Shown one piece after another: positions 24,244 to 36,641 of a stretch of 64,000 bases of DNA. Position numbers and translations under genes: made by a program. The stretch is taken from NCBI GenBank assembly GCA_947652115.1, contig OX393568.1, positions 16,331,525 through 16,395,524 on the forward strand. Reading direction: 5' to 3'. The notes under the pieces are model-generated. The model did no database searches and was not told the DNA's origin. It saw only the letters and a list, made by a program, of their open reading frames with translations. Each line of letters opens with the position of its first letter. Within the stretch, counting starts at the first letter, position 1. The stretch comes from Blastomussa wellsi. Taxonomy: Eukaryota > Cnidaria > Anthozoa > Scleractinia > Plerogyridae.

Positions 24244-24827
24244 TTAAGGACGTTCGCGCCAAAAATTTTTAACATTGATTTTTGTTTCTGAAATTTTCCC
24301 CACTGCAAGTCAGAAATGTGAAACAATTGGGGGTCACCGACTTCGTTTTGGCGAATATGACTACAGTATCTGCAAGTCCAAAATTATTGCAAATAAATCT
24401 TTGAAGCGAAATTTTCTCTGCCAAATATTGTTTATGTGCGCCTATTAAGTGAATTTATTCAATTGGGGTGTTCCTTAAAAAAACATTGCGCATTTAGCGA
24501 CCATAGTTTCACTCGCCTTACAGCCGCAAGATGGCAGAATTCGATGTCCCGTGGGCAAAAAACTTGAAAATTTTTAAACTTCCCACATTGGTTTTTTGTT
24601 CAATTTTTGACGATCTGTGGAGTATGGTAAGTAAAATATGTTTCTGTAAAAAAGTAGGGGTCACCGACCATTTAAGAGAGTAAACTACAACCAAAGTTAA
24701 CGCAGCGGCTTCTGGCCCTTTGTTTTTCCTCAGCGCGCGCGCTCGATGCATGACGTGGCGTGATATTGCAACACGAATTGCGTGCGCAGTAACGATGCGC
24801 ATAAACAATTAGCGCGAACGTCCTTAG
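24244..24827. mobile_element. TTAA-type MITE, 576 bp
   Basis: Terminal inverted repeat GGACGTTCGCGC (24248-24259) and GCGCGAACGTCC (24812-24823). The left flank is TTAA and the right flank TTAG, so the target site was probably TTAA with one later substitution. TTAA duplications are known for piggyBac and Kolobok families. GGGGTCACCGAC occurs twice inside (about 24329 and 24658). There is no transposase. Confidence 0.75.
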
Positions 24828-26945
24828 ACTACATAGTGAGATGTTCCTTGACACGCTCAGATGGCTTTCTCCACTGGACAGATGGCGTTCCCAGAATAGA
24901 AAATACCTTGGCACGGGATGGGTGCAGGGAAGCGGCACCCGATGTTTTGTTTTAGGTGGATGGTGGGAAGGTGTTGCGTGGTGATTTTTGAAATAAGCAA
25001 AGACCGTTAAGACTTGAAATGTTGCACGAAAGCGTCATCATAAGATAGGCTGGCTACATGTGCTGTAGGTGGTTCTGTGTGGTGGTGAACATTGTCTGGA
25101 GACTTGGTGGTTGACCGCTTATTGGGTTTTCTTTGCCAGCTTTCAGACTCCTCTCTACAGCTGCTCTTACATACGTTTGGGTGGAAATTCTTATTCTTGT
25201 AGCAGTTAATGCAATAGCAGCCTTATCGGACCTGCACCAAGCGCTGTTTGTCTGAAAGGTTTTTAACTGGTTCCTTCAGCTTTAATTTTGTAGAATGGAT
25301 GATGGCTATGTTGTTGTTGTAAGTTGCCTTTTATAACTTCATTCAGTGAATTCTTTACCCTAAACCGTAGGCAATTTTCTCGACATATTTGTTCTGGACA
25401 ACAGTGCCTATAAGAGTTGTATAAGCATGCGTTCCTGTACCGAGCTGTTCACTTTTGTATACCTTGTTTTTAGGGGTGTTGAACTTTTCATACATTTCTT
25501 TATAAATAGAAGCCAATCCTTTACACGAGGAAACGCAAAGTTGGCTCAGAAGACAGGGTGACCCTGAGTGGAGAGTCACTCGCTTTGTTGGTAACCCTTT
25601 TGGGGCAAGCCAATTTTTTCTCATATAAACACTTAGTTCGCCTACCCGAGGCAACTCACGGCATGCCGATCGTCACGTAATGGCCAGATTTCATGCTTTC
25701 ACGAACAAATTTATATCTCAAAATTTAACTCGGCAAAGGCGACAGCAACGTAATGAACGTAAAGGAACTCGAAGGAAGATGGAGAAATTAAGATTTGGAT
25801 ATTTAAAGAGGGTTGTAGATAATTATGCGGGATCACCTTTTACTCGCTCAGTAGAGGCAACATTTTTAATATAAACGCTAGTTAAAAGATGGCTCAAGGA
25901 AGAGGGTAACCCATATAAACTGGCCCTTAGTTGCTCAGACAGATGTAAATTACTGTGTTTTGTGCACGGTAAAGGCCAAAATTGTGAACTAAACGAAAAA
26001 AATTCAGTTGGCAAGTTTCATAACCATTCTATTCATAATGCCCTCAGCAACCATACGAAATCATTCTAAGCATCGTGTGGTAGCGCGAGGTATAATGCTG
26101 CCTGCAGTCAGATACGTAAACTTGCCGGACTTTGACCATATGTTGGAAGTGACGCTATAAGGGATTTTCTTTCAATATAATAGTGGTTCGGTTCGTGGTT
26201 CTGCTTTCTTGGGACGATCACATGGCTAAAGTAGGCTTCCGTGTAGGTTACGATTAAATTTCCCCCGCAGTTGTACTTCTTATACCAAGTTTGGCTGCAT
26301 AAATTACCACGTCATGTCGAACATGAAGACGAGAACATTTATTTCTTAACCATTGCATTACCTATGGTAACAACAACTCCTCATCCTTTGACATCAGGGC
26401 TCGGTCACACTTGAGAAAAATCATTGCAACAATTTTTGTTAGGCTGAGATGTAAGATAAATAATATCATGAATTCTACATGATATCTCGGGAAAGACTCG
26501 AAGTTGCCCAAAGTACTTTATTAAAATCTGACGTCTGGTTAAACGTTTTAAAATATCATGTTGCGGTATCATACCCAAATATCAGTACAGTACATTTTAT
26601 TTCCTTTACAAATCTCGCAAGCTGATGGTGTTTTGACTGTGCACAAAATAATAAGATGAGCTGGTGTATTGTCAACGATCTAAATACAAGAATACGATTT
26701 TCCACTTTTTATCCAGCAAATATTTTTTTTCGCAATGTTCCCAGCTGCATCAAAATGGCTCATTTAAAGGCTCTCTGCCTATTGAAAATATGCATCCTAC
26801 CCATCTTATGGGAATAAATATCAGAGAGACACTTCTGAAGCAAAAAGAAGTTTAATTAAAGGTTACAGGCGAATTGAGTCGGTTTGCCTTTTGCCGTAAA
26901 GGTTTTTAACGGGTTAATCCTTTTGGCTTCGAGCAAAGGTCGTTA
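24828..26945. other. Intergenic, repeat remnants, no gene seen
   Basis: ORFs at 25355-25654 (-) and 25680-25874 (+) lack domains. The phrase TCATATAAACACTTAGTTCG (about 25620) and a related CCATATAAACTGGCCCTTAG (about 25912) look like repeat arms but do not form a clean pair. Confidence 0.35.
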
Positions 26946-27371
26946 AAGTGCACCTAGCCCCAAAATATTTTTTTCGCTAGAATAAACCTTTGCACCAATT
27001 TGAAACGCATTGCACCTTTTTACCAAATTCTGACTATTTATAACATTCAAAAGTTACGATAAACTGTGCATCATTTGTTCCACGACCGAGTCAGAAGGGG
27101 CGTGGGTCTATTCCCGATTTGACGTCACAAACTGATTGACTTGATGAAAGACTTGATGCGATGCAAATCATTTTGTGACGTCAAATCAGGAATAGACCCA
27201 CGCCCCTTCTGACTCGGTCGTGGAACAAATGATGCACAGTTTTTCATAACGTTTGAATGCTATAAATAGCCAGAATTTGATAAAAAGGAGAAAGGAAAGG
27301 TGCAATGCGTTTCAAACTGGTGCAAAGGTATATTTTAGCAAAAAAAAAATATTTGGGGGTTAGGTGCACTT
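26946..27371. mobile_element. Fold-back element 1, about 426 bp
   Basis: Arms of about 190 bp are nearly perfect inverted copies around a core of about 45 bp. Outer ends read AAGTGCACCTAGCCCC and GGGGTTAGGTGCACTT. Inner arms read GGGGCGTGGGTCTATTCC and GGAATAGACCCACGCCCC, ending at TTTGACGTCACAAA and TTTTGTGACGTCAAA. The inner third has almost no mismatch. There is no protein-coding capacity. Confidence 0.9.
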
Positions 27372-29725
27372 CGTGCGCCACGATACAACACGTAGTGGTT
27401 TGTGACCGTTGACGTTCCGTGGGGTATTTCCCCAAACCCAATAAATTAAAAATAAAATCCTTTAAAAGAAAGCGCAAAATAAAAAGTCAACAATACGGAG
27501 AAGTAAGGAATTGAGGAAACCATCGACAGGTTTATTCATTTGGCACGTACATTCGATTTCCTTCATCGAAGTAGCTCGCCGAAGAAATCCTTCTTTTTTA
27601 TCTATTTTCATATGGATTATTAAAGTAGATAAAAATATTAATAAAATCCGAGGTTTCTGAAGCAAAGTTACTGTCTCTTCAAGCGTTAACTTCCTCAAAG
27701 GACTGAAAATTGAGAAAAATTCAAGCATTTAGGAAGTCAGATGTTAATTTTTGTCGGCAAGGTGTTTGCGAAAGAGCGTAAAATTGTCGTTTTCGTCCTC
27801 ATAAAAGGGGTTAAATGTCATTTTATTAAATTAATTTAGTTAAATGTGTTCGTAAGATCTTCCGTTTTATGTTTCTCAATGTCTAAACGGGTAAGAGAAG
27901 TGGTTTGCTTTAATCAGAAACATTTCTTTACCAAAATAGAAAATGTATCATTTTCTTTAGAGAGAGTTAAGCTTGTTTTGAATTCAGTTTTGAAAAGGGA
28001 GCGCGCCTAACTGTTTGACAGACCGCAAACTATTAATAGTTGAATCAATATGAAGGCCATATAAATAATCTGTTTGGAAATCATTTAAAGCTTGCCAGAA
28101 AATAGAAACCGAACAAACTATGCACTTAAGATTTATTTGTATTACGCACGGTGTATGGCGTAGTCGTGACTGGATTACGTGTTGAGTGGGTGGGCAGTCA
28201 CCGAAGGAAGTCATCATAAACGCAGTGCCAAAAATATCTGTTTTAATAAACTAGTCATTTTTCAAGCAAAATTCCAATTTCCTCATGGTTAGTCATGCCG
28301 CATACCGGGTTCAGTCGCAAGGAAGCCACGAGGAAAAACGCTGAATTTTGATTTACGACTTAGGCGGGAAAAGCTGCCAATCGGTTATATTGAACCGACG
28401 GGAAAATTAAGCTGTCAGTCGGCTAGATTGAACCGACTTATACTTTAAATTCGTTCAAACAAAGGAAGGAAGTTACAAGAATTTCAAGGACACAAGAAAA
28501 CGGTCGCAGGAAAATAGTCCACTTATACAATGTTATGTCTGTCAAGCAGTAAGATTTGTTGATTTGTCGAAAAATGTTACAAGCAAGCGGTAAACTTTAA
28601 TGAAGACGTGTTTCAGCTTGGAAAGAATAATTGTCAATTAGAAGTTTTGACAGTTTCGCAGGAGAACTGGTTTTGTTGTCAACCGCTATGACTGAAGCCA
28701 CTGGACTTATATATTTGATATTAATTTTACATTAACTTAGTTTAGTTTTGCCAATCCACCAAAGAATGACTGTGTTTTACTTTACTTTTTTGCCATTGTC
28801 TTCGGTCTTCGGTCCCAAAGCTTCACTTTGAATTTCCTATCGTGACCCAGTGTGATTTGCCGGCCAGATCTTAAGAACGGCCATTGACAGGTGGGAACGT
28901 ACCCAAGATTTACTGCCTTAGTAAAATAAGAGCCGCAGTTAAGAGCTTTGCCGAAAGCGAATTTTTTTCCTCGAGGGAAGGACTATTTACTAGGATATTT
29001 TTAAGGTCACAAACTTGTTTTTTGTTATAGATGGTAGAGACTATATAACGGTGTCGTTACACACCAGTAGACATGTTCGCTGTCTGTATTTCGGTATATA
29101 TTGTCCATTCTTCTTCAGATCAACTTAGGCAAGCCTAAAAGCGGAGCTCCCCAATTTTTTTTTTTTTTTAATAATACTATGCTTCCATTTTGCAAAACAA
29201 GCGACCAAACTTTCTCACCTCAAACAAGTTTTCCGCCTGAGTTCTCTTGCTCTCTCTCGCTCTCTTTCACGTCGCAGTTCGCTTAAATCTTGTCTCCTCG
29301 AAGATGAATTCACTATACTCCCGTTTTCCGACATTGACATAACAAGAGATAAGGGTTCTAACTACGTTTTTTTCCAAAGTTTTGAACTTCACTTGAATAA
29401 ATTCGCTGACCCTGCTGTCGTTTTAGGAATTTGTAAAAGAACTCAACGTTTCTCTTTGCATTACGAATGGATAACCCTCCAAAAAACGCGGGTTGCCACA
29501 AAACGCGTTCCCAGGGCTAATCCGTGCGTACGATACGGTCGTGCGGACGGAAAGTCACGTGATATCAAATTTTTTCAGTTCGATGGGTTTCCAAAAATTC
29601 TAATGTATGGGGCTCTGCTTGCGAGCGCTGGAGCTCCGCTACTAAACTTCGTCTTTAAAAATTGCTTAAATACAAATTCTTAAGTTGGTTTGAAAGTTTC
29701 CTTCCTTGCGTGCCAGTCTTCGTTG
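27372..29725. other. Intergenic, no gene seen
   Basis: ORFs at 27462-27728 and 27984-28217 (minus) and 29393-29683 (plus) show no conserved pattern. A T-run lies at 29155-29169 and a CT-rich stretch near 29250. A degenerate internal duplication around TATATTGAACCGAC and TAGATTGAACCGACTT is at 28386-28440. Confidence 0.4.
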
Positions 29726-29874
29726 CAGGGGCGGAGGGTGCAGGCGGTGCGCACCCCTTCCTGAGATGACTTTTGACTTTCTAACGTAACTAGTATTCTG
29801 CTTACGGCACCCGTCAATTACGTCATTCCTTAGTGGTGCACCCCTTCCTGAGAAAAATCCTTTATCCGCCCCTG
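29726..29874. mobile_element. hAT-like MITE, 149 bp
   Basis: Ends CAGGGGCGGA and TCCGCCCCTG are perfect 10-bp inverted repeats. GCACCCCTTCCTGAGA occurs twice inside, at about 29750 and 29837. No clear 8-bp target duplication is visible. Confidence 0.7.
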
Positions 29875-29934
29875 AGTTGTTCGTTTCAGAAAGACTACAG
29901 TCAGGTACTGACGTAAAATGACCATTCAAAGGCA

Positions 29935-30058
29935 TAGCACAGCATGACATGGCATGGCACGGCACGGCACGGCAAGGCACGGCATAGCACAGCATGACAT
30001 GGCATGGCACGGCACGGCACGGCACGGCACGGTACGGCACGGCACGGCATGTGTACGG
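29935..30058. repeat. (GGCAC)n pentanucleotide satellite
   Basis: A run of GGCAC/GGCAT pentamers with occasional AGCAC variants. Several Cys/Arg/Ala-rich ORFs on both strands here are translation artefacts of this satellite. Confidence 0.9.
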
Positions 30059-30689
30059 CATCGCGCAGAATTGTGTGACACATCCGGGATATTTACTGGC
30101 GCAATGGCGCTAAATTTGAAAGACCGAGACGACAATTGGCATGACACAATAAAGAAAAATGGCCGCAATAGGCAAAGGTCCCTCTGCATTTTATTTTGTC
30201 AAAGCTTAACTATATAAAATATCAAAAGGGTTGCATAAGGCTTTTAAAGAAAAGATTTTCATAATAAAATAACAACCATTTTTGACTCGGTACCACCTCT
30301 TTAACCTTTATCAATTTTGTGTTCAACTTGGCCTACTTTGGGTGAATTTCAGTATGGGAAATAGCTGTATGACAACTTTGAGGCCGAATTTCTTCAAATG
30401 AAGATTTCACCACGTTTGGGTTGCATATGGATATGTTTTCTTATAAAGTGTAAAGGGTTCATGCAACATATAAAGGGAATCTGATGTCTAGAAATAGTAT
30501 AAAATCCAGCATTTCTGGAACATACATTTTCTCTCTTTGATTCCCTGGCGCCTTAGGGCCTTTGGGAGTTGAACTGTTTCATTTTAAACCTCGCGCGTGC
30601 ATACTAATGACTCTAAGCTCCGCCTTTATGAACAATGGCAATGTTCGGTATGGATATGGCATGTGTATGGCATGTCTGTACTGGATCCC

Positions 30690-31092
30690 CTTTTTACAAT
30701 GAAGTTTATATTAATCGATATGTACTGGCCTATAAAAGGATTAACGGACCTCTGCCCGGCTACATAAGCACAGCTTTCAGAAAAACTCCGATATCCATTC
30801 GAGAAATAGTAGAAAATGTAATTTGAATTTACTGTACCCCCTTCATATAAACGTCTCGGAGGGAGGACGCACTGTTGTTGTACGAGCTGTAAGAGACTGG
30901 AACAGTTTATCCCGATCTCTTATATGCTAATTGGGATATTTTTAAAAAATCTTAGACTTATCGCCTATTAAGTATCCTTGTAATTAGTAAATTTATATTT
31001 TAATTAATTACAAATGTTAGTGTAGGTTTTTACCCAAGTTTATCAGTAATAGCTCTTACTGTCACGTGTTACCCTCATTAAATAAAGTCTTC
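30690..31092 (+). pseudogene. LINE ORF2 C-terminus and 3' end, truncated
   Basis: The frame from about 30688 gives FYNEVYINRYVLAYKRINGP and LPGYI. After a stop and frameshift it gives SEGGRTVVVRAVRDWNSLS near 30856-30912. This is the pattern (AYKRING, then GGRT...WNSL) at the C-terminus of many non-LTR retrotransposon reverse-transcriptase proteins. A 3' UTR follows with AATAAAG at 31080. Most of the element is missing, consistent with 5' truncation during insertion. Confidence 0.6.
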
Positions 31093-31099
31093 CTTCCAT

Positions 31100-31215
31100 A
31101 GCATATAATGGCATGCTAGCATAACAGCATAGTATAGCATAGCATAGCATAACAGCATGACATGGCATAGATGAGAACATTTATTCAGCAAAGCTATAAA
31201 TCGAATTAAGATAAG
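31100..31215. repeat. (AGCAT)n simple repeat and (AAGAT)n tract
   Basis: AGCATAGCATAGCAT-type pentamers at about 31118-31160, followed by AAGATAAGATAAGATAG near 31208. This resembles the pentamer satellite at 29935. Confidence 0.75.
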
Positions 31216-31927
31216 ATAAGATAGCAAGTTAAGGTATCTTACTCGATTGCCTACGAAATGGTTTCCTGACGAACAGTTTGGATCACCATACCTCAAAGAA
31301 AATTGGTTACCTGATTGTAATTTGGAATGTAGTTTGCGCAAGATTAGATTTCCGCGTGAGTGGAACAGTTCCTTGTACAGGCATAGGTTATCCAAAGAAG
31401 ATTGAATGTTTAGTGAATGTTGTTTGTTTAGGTCAACCATGGCCTTTTTCAGGGGCAATTCATTTGAGAAGACCTCTTTGCTGCTTCTGACTGCAAGCAA
31501 GCCAGGCGCTTTCCCGGCTAGTTTTTTATTTAATTTATTTATTTCCCGGCTAGTTGCTACGTGATATTTGTAATGAAAAATTAAGAATCAAGAAAACTAT
31601 GCGATAACTTGAACCTTTTGTTGATTCATTGCAGTTCCATGTAGTGCTTGCTTGGTTTATAAACTTCTTTCCAATGCACGTAACCATTTTGTCCTTGCAA
31701 CTTTATTGACATCGTCAATAGTATTTCACCGGCTAAAAAGTTTATAAACTAGGCACACATTTTGACGAAAAGAATTAATTCCCCAGGAAATAACAAAACC
31801 TGCCTATTGATATGCTTACAAGTCAACGCTATCACGGATTCGAGCACTGTGGTCGAAATGCGCTCTTTTTTCATAAGAATGTCTAATCATCGGCCGAGGC
31901 TGGACGCCTAAAATGATTTTTTCAATT

Positions 31928-32493
31928 TTAAGGTTACTGGTAACCTTTTCGGGTGCCTTTCCGAAAATGTTTCGTACGCGCGTCATTTTCGGCGAAACCA
32001 TGGCTAACTATATATCTATGGAAATGGTATGAAATGTAGAATCCAAATCCATAAAAATCTTGGAAATTCTTCGGTTAGCGCGCGCCAACCTTCAAACTAG
32101 AAATCGTCTATGTTCCCTTCGCTGGATTACCCGCCTCCACATTATCTCTTATTGGCCAACTTTAGAGCCTATTTTCTCAGAAACCAATAGAAAGATCCTT
32201 AAAGCCAGACACACCTTGGTAGACCATCATGTTCTAATTGATATAGTGCAGTTTGTTTTGTTGAAAGAGATAATGCGGAGGCGGGCAATTCAGCGAAGTG
32301 AACATCGACCGTTTTAAGTATTAAGGCTCTCGCGCGCTAACCAAAGTGATAAATTTCCAAGATTTTTATAGATTTGGATTCTACATTTCATAGCCTTTCC
32401 ACGGGTATATAGTTAGCCATGGTTTCACCGAAAATGACGCGCGTACGAAAACATTTTCGGAAAGGCACCCGAAAAGGTTATCAGTAACCTTAA
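31928..32493. mobile_element. Fold-back element 2, about 566 bp
   Basis: The left arm opens TAAGGTTACTGGTAACC and the right arm closes GGTTATCAGTAACCTTA. Inner pairs include GAATCCAAATCCATAAAAAT/ATTTTTATAGATTTGGATTC and CGCCTCCACATTATCTCTT/AAGAGATAATGCGGAGGCG. Arms are about 240 bp with moderate divergence. It has no transposase; an 85-codon ORF inside is not protein-like. Confidence 0.85.
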
Positions 32494-32848
32494 AAACAAA
32501 GTAGATTGCAGTATATTTTCTGATATCTTAACCGATGTGTGCATGGCACACCACGAATGGCTGATGAAAATGTTCGCTCAAGGTTGGACTTGAATAAAGA
32601 TCCATTCATTTATTTATTACATATATTTGTCTCTCGCAACAAACGGAAAATAACAAAGTTCGTTTTCACGCAGATTTCAGCCTTGGATATGTTGTTAGCA
32701 TGTTTTTGTCCTTTCTTGGTCTCGAAGCTCTTACAATAAAATTTCTTTTATAAAAAGTGTAAGTTATTGAATTCCTCAACCTCAGCATGTGAAACGTTGA
32801 AAACCCCATCTGTATTTTCAAATGCATGGACGATTTGTCCCTCAAAGA

Positions 32849-32970
32849 GTTGGAATCAATCATTTGTTTCTGTGAAAACCCCACCCATAAAGCACGTTTC
32901 TGCAACAAAGTCACAAGTCACTGAGGGGTGGGGTGGGTGGGGGGTTCACAGGAACGATGATTGATCCAAC
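32849..32970. repeat. Hairpin MITE, 122 bp
   Basis: GTTGGAATCAATCATTTGTT on the left pairs with a right arm ending GATGATTGATCCAAC. CCCCACCCA pairs with TGGGTGGGG further in. The spacer is about 45 bp. Confidence 0.65.
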
Positions 32971-33391
32971 AGTTCTTTCTCCATTTTAAAGGAGCTCTAT
33001 CACAGACGACATATCTTGTAAAGTTTAGCCTCAAATTTTCAAGTTTGTCAATTACAATCCTTCTCAATGTATCTTCCTCATTCGAAGCTACCCTTGAAGC
33101 TGACCTCTGGATAATGATATTCTAGCTCTCTGATTGGTTCCCTCCATTGTGGATCTGAGCCATTGTCCTTAAATTGACCAATATGGAAAAAATGATGAAA
33201 AAGGACGGACTGTGTACTGTGTACTGTGGACTGTGAGTCATTAAATATAAAAGTATTTTCCCGTTAAAGCGAATAAGCAAACTCTACTGAAGACAACAAA
33301 ATGAGTAAATATTTAAAGCGACACTTACGGGAAGATCCGAAAACCAAAACTATTTTGCCCAGAAATTGAAATAGAATTTTAGTCAAAATGA

Positions 33392-33435
<44 letters not shown>

Positions 33436-35537
33436 ATTCTCAGTTTATTGTTAACTCTTTCGTTTATCGCAGTTCCTTGCTAAATCTATACAGGGCCGTC
33501 CTGAAAACCACTTCATGTGAGATCGCCCCCTGTTTAAATATTATTATCATTATTATATTTTAACGTTTCCTTTGATTTGAAGGCAATTTTATACATCATC
33601 AAAGATCACTTCATTTATGGTGACTAAACCCGTTTAAATTTTACGTTGTACAAGAAATTGGGTTGGCGATGATTGGGTTGTTAATATGGCAATAAAGCTA
33701 TCTATAAAAAGCCACCGTTTTAAACCTGTCCATGTTTTACACCGGTATATTCTTAATCAATTCTCCATTGGGTGCCTGCGAGTTATGCCATATCAGAGGA
33801 AATCTTAAGAAGCCGTCAAAACTTTAACATCGTGGATAGTCTCAAAAAAGATACCCGGGTTTATTCAGAGCAATTCTTATGCACTAACACACGACAGCGT
33901 CCGGAATTTGTTATTAAATACGTCTAACATCGTGAGAGTAATATTTTAAAACGATAAACAAACTTCTTGTCGGCTCTTTTGAGATAAGGAAGATCTTGCT
34001 GGGATTTTGCTTTTGTACTAAATAGTGGCAACTGTATCAAGTGGTTTGCAGCTGACAATGTTTAAAAATAGTTTTTCAAAGAAATCCTTTTTATGCAATT
34101 TCTGTCTTTACTCGTCATAGTTTGGCCAAATAAATCAAACGTTGTTTAGTTCGCAGAACAATGCAAAGATTGGTGTTTTAATCTAGCAAATATTGATCAA
34201 CAATATTCTCCGCTTGCAGCAATCCCAGAAAATAGGTGCTATCCATACATTTCCTCGATATATCTTGCAAAAATGGTGCGAAGATGTACCTGTAAAAAAG
34301 TTGTATTAGAGAGCATACGTGGCGGTATGAAATTCACGAGTTTCGCACACGTTAAAATAACCCTCTGATTTAGAAATTCTACTTATTTCCAGGTCCTCGC
34401 TTTAGTGCTATTGACGGCTCTTTGTCCGGCCAAAACGAATATCAATATGAAGAACAGCTACGATATTTGTAACTGGAAGGAATAACCGAGATTCAAGGCA
34501 AGAGATACCATTATTATGGAAGTTAACAGACAGTATATATCGCCAACTGCCACGGTTCCTTTATTTCACATAAAAATTATTGGGACTAATTTTCCTTCGT
34601 TCGTGTTCGTGTTCGTGTTTTAGTTATAGAGATGTAAACAACGATTTAAAATTGTTTTATTTTCGTTTTATTCTCTTTATCTACAAATTCATATTTTATA
34701 GTTACGTAACTATATAACAGATTTTTCAGTAATCAGTTTATTTACCGTGACTGAGTATACTGCAAAGTGTAACTCAGAAATCTACGTTGCTGATACAGGG
34801 AAATCGCAGTGAGCCAGTGCTTTTGTTGCATGAGATCAGAAAATGGAGTTATTTCTATCGACGCCCACCGGTTCCTGTATTATCCTTGTCGGCAGAAATT
34901 GGCTACGTAAATTGGTAGATCGTGGGTTCAAAATTCACGATGATAAATTCGTTGCTCGTTATCCTTTGTTGATGTGTTACTATTTCTTACTAATAGTATA
35001 ACCCATACCAGGCATAAAAACACTTTTACCTGAACGCTTTGACTGTTCTCGTTTTTCGAATGTTAGCCTTGCTTCTGTCGTATTTTTCTGCAACATATAT
35101 ATCTTAATAGTATTAATCCAAAATATCAGGCTTGAAAGTAATGACGCATTCTCACGCCAACGCAGACGACGGCCTTTTGGTTCTTAAGTCTAGTTTTTTG
35201 GTCACACTGCATCATTACTGCAAATGGATTGTCTTAAAGTCGAGATGTACCCGCCATATAATGTCCTCGGTTGTAGAGACTTGCATATAAACTTTCCACT
35301 TTTTGACAAAATATTGGACTCTTTCCGAGTACTTCCATTAGTCAAACACAAACACTTCAGTAACTTAATGTCTAAGTACCATGCACTCTCTAAACTACTC
35401 TTAAACGACTATTGGAGACGCAGAAAAGAAAGGCATCCTCTAGCCTCGAAAAAATGTTTTAATGTTGAGTTCCGACATTCGGCGATGAACGACTAATTGT
35501 TATTGCCTTCTATTTCAACATCCATCTACCACAACAC
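32971..35537. other. Intergenic downstream of the GPCR
   Basis: No gene is supported. A LINE-like tail motif GTACTGTGTACTGTGGACTG lies at about 33213. A (TTCGTG)n hexamer run is near 34600. The 90-codon plus ORF at 35224-35496 is Lys/Leu-rich but matches no family I know and runs up to the GPCR 3' end. Confidence 0.4.
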
Positions 35538-36641
35538 CTAAACAGTGGTAATGCTAATTTCTGGTCCACGAGTGGATATCATTTTGAAAGAACTGGGCCC
35601 ATGTCGCAGCCCGTTGGAAATCATGGTATCATCGACAGTGCTCGATGGTAGTGGCCTTAACATTCGCTCGTTGCCGTCACCTCCTCTTGAGCGGTTAAGG
35701 CACAAATTCTTTGAGTTGCAGTAAAGTTTCTTGAAAGCCAAACGAAAGTCTCTATTCATTCCAGTGTAGATCCAGGGGTTTGCACAGGATAGTACATAAG
35801 GTAGAAATACAATCACTCCTTGTACTGCCAATGGAATATCCTCGGTTGTGAAAGCTTCGATAACGGTGACCACAAGAAACGGACTCCAGCAAATGACAAA
35901 TAGACTCACAATGACGGCAAGCATTTTGGTGATCTTGAGTTCTTTGAAGAAGCGCTTTCGCCGTTCAAATGATTGTCTCCTTCCCGGATCACGCGAATTT
36001 GAGCCAAGTCGATTGGACTGCATCTTGGAAATCTGGTTGATAGCCGCCCTGCAGATGGAAATGTAGGCAAACGACATGATGCTTAGAGGAATACAAAACA
36101 GGGACACAAATAAAAAGATGACGTATCCATGTGTAACCTTCAGGTCTTCGTGGAATTGCAGAAAGGAGATTCCAGCGACGACGACAGCAAGCCCCCAAAC
36201 TATGGCGATGGATAGTTTGGCACGTCGTGGTGTTACCATCGTTTTGTACCGTAAAGGCCTATTGATGGCACAATAACGATCAATGGAAACCAGTGTGGCG
36301 TTCACAATGGACGCCATGCAGCAGAACGGATCGATCCATTTGGTGCACAAGTCCAGCACCAAATAGTCGTGTTCGTTGTCTATAGGAACAAGCGCACTGA
36401 TGATCCAGACGGGCATCGCCAGAAGAGCTACAGCTAAATCCGCCGCAGCAAGAGACACTACGAAGTAATTTGTCACTGTCCGTAACTCTCGGAATGTGTA
36501 AACAGCCATAAATACGAAGCCATTACCGGCAACTGTGGCAACAATGAGCAACAAGACAAACACAAGAAATGGAATCTCGCCATCAGCTTCGCCGTCGCTG
36601 AAGGATGCGTCGCTTGACAAGTTGCTCAGGTTAGCTTGCAT
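35538..36641 (-). CDS. Class A (rhodopsin-family) GPCR, aminergic-like, single exon
   Basis: 367 residues, seven hydrophobic segments. Landmarks: N40 in TM1; D68 in TM2; D121-R122-Y123 closing TM3; W149 in TM4; P185 in TM5; C251-W252-S253-P254 in TM6; N288-P289-W290-I291-Y292 in TM7. Counting from DRY puts D104 at position 3.32 and Y282 at 7.43, the pair that holds the ligand amine in biogenic-amine receptors. TM5 lacks the usual serines (L177, F178, L181). The only candidate TM3 Cys is C99, two places off, and the loop before TM5 (about 161-172) has no Cys, so the classical disulfide is absent. N4 and N7 are N-glycosylation sequons. C308/C314 may be palmitoylated. The tail ends TTV, a class I PDZ motif. 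It is intronless, as many cnidarian amine-like receptors are; the ligand is unknown. There is no frame damage. Confidence 0.92.
   Translation of the reverse strand: MQANLSNLSSDASFSDGEADGEIPFLVFVLLLIVATVAGNGFVFMAVYTFRELRTVTNYFVVSLAAADLAVALLAMPVWIISALVPIDNEHDYLVLDLCTKWIDPFCCMASIVNATLVSIDRYCAINRPLRYKTMVTPRRAKLSIAIVWGLAVVVAGISFLQFHEDLKVTHGYVIFLFVSLFCIPLSIMSFAYISICRAAINQISKMQSNRLGSNSRDPGRRQSFERRKRFFKELKITKMLAVIVSLFVICWSPFLVVTVIEAFTTEDIPLAVQGVIVFLPYVLSCANPWIYTGMNRDFRLAFKKLYCNSKNLCLNRSRGGDGNERMLRPLPSSTVDDTMISNGLRHGPSSFKMISTRGPEISITTV

Noticed and set aside
29666..30217. Cys/Arg/Ala-rich proteins on both strands
   Set aside because: They are translations of the (GGCAC)n satellite in every frame.
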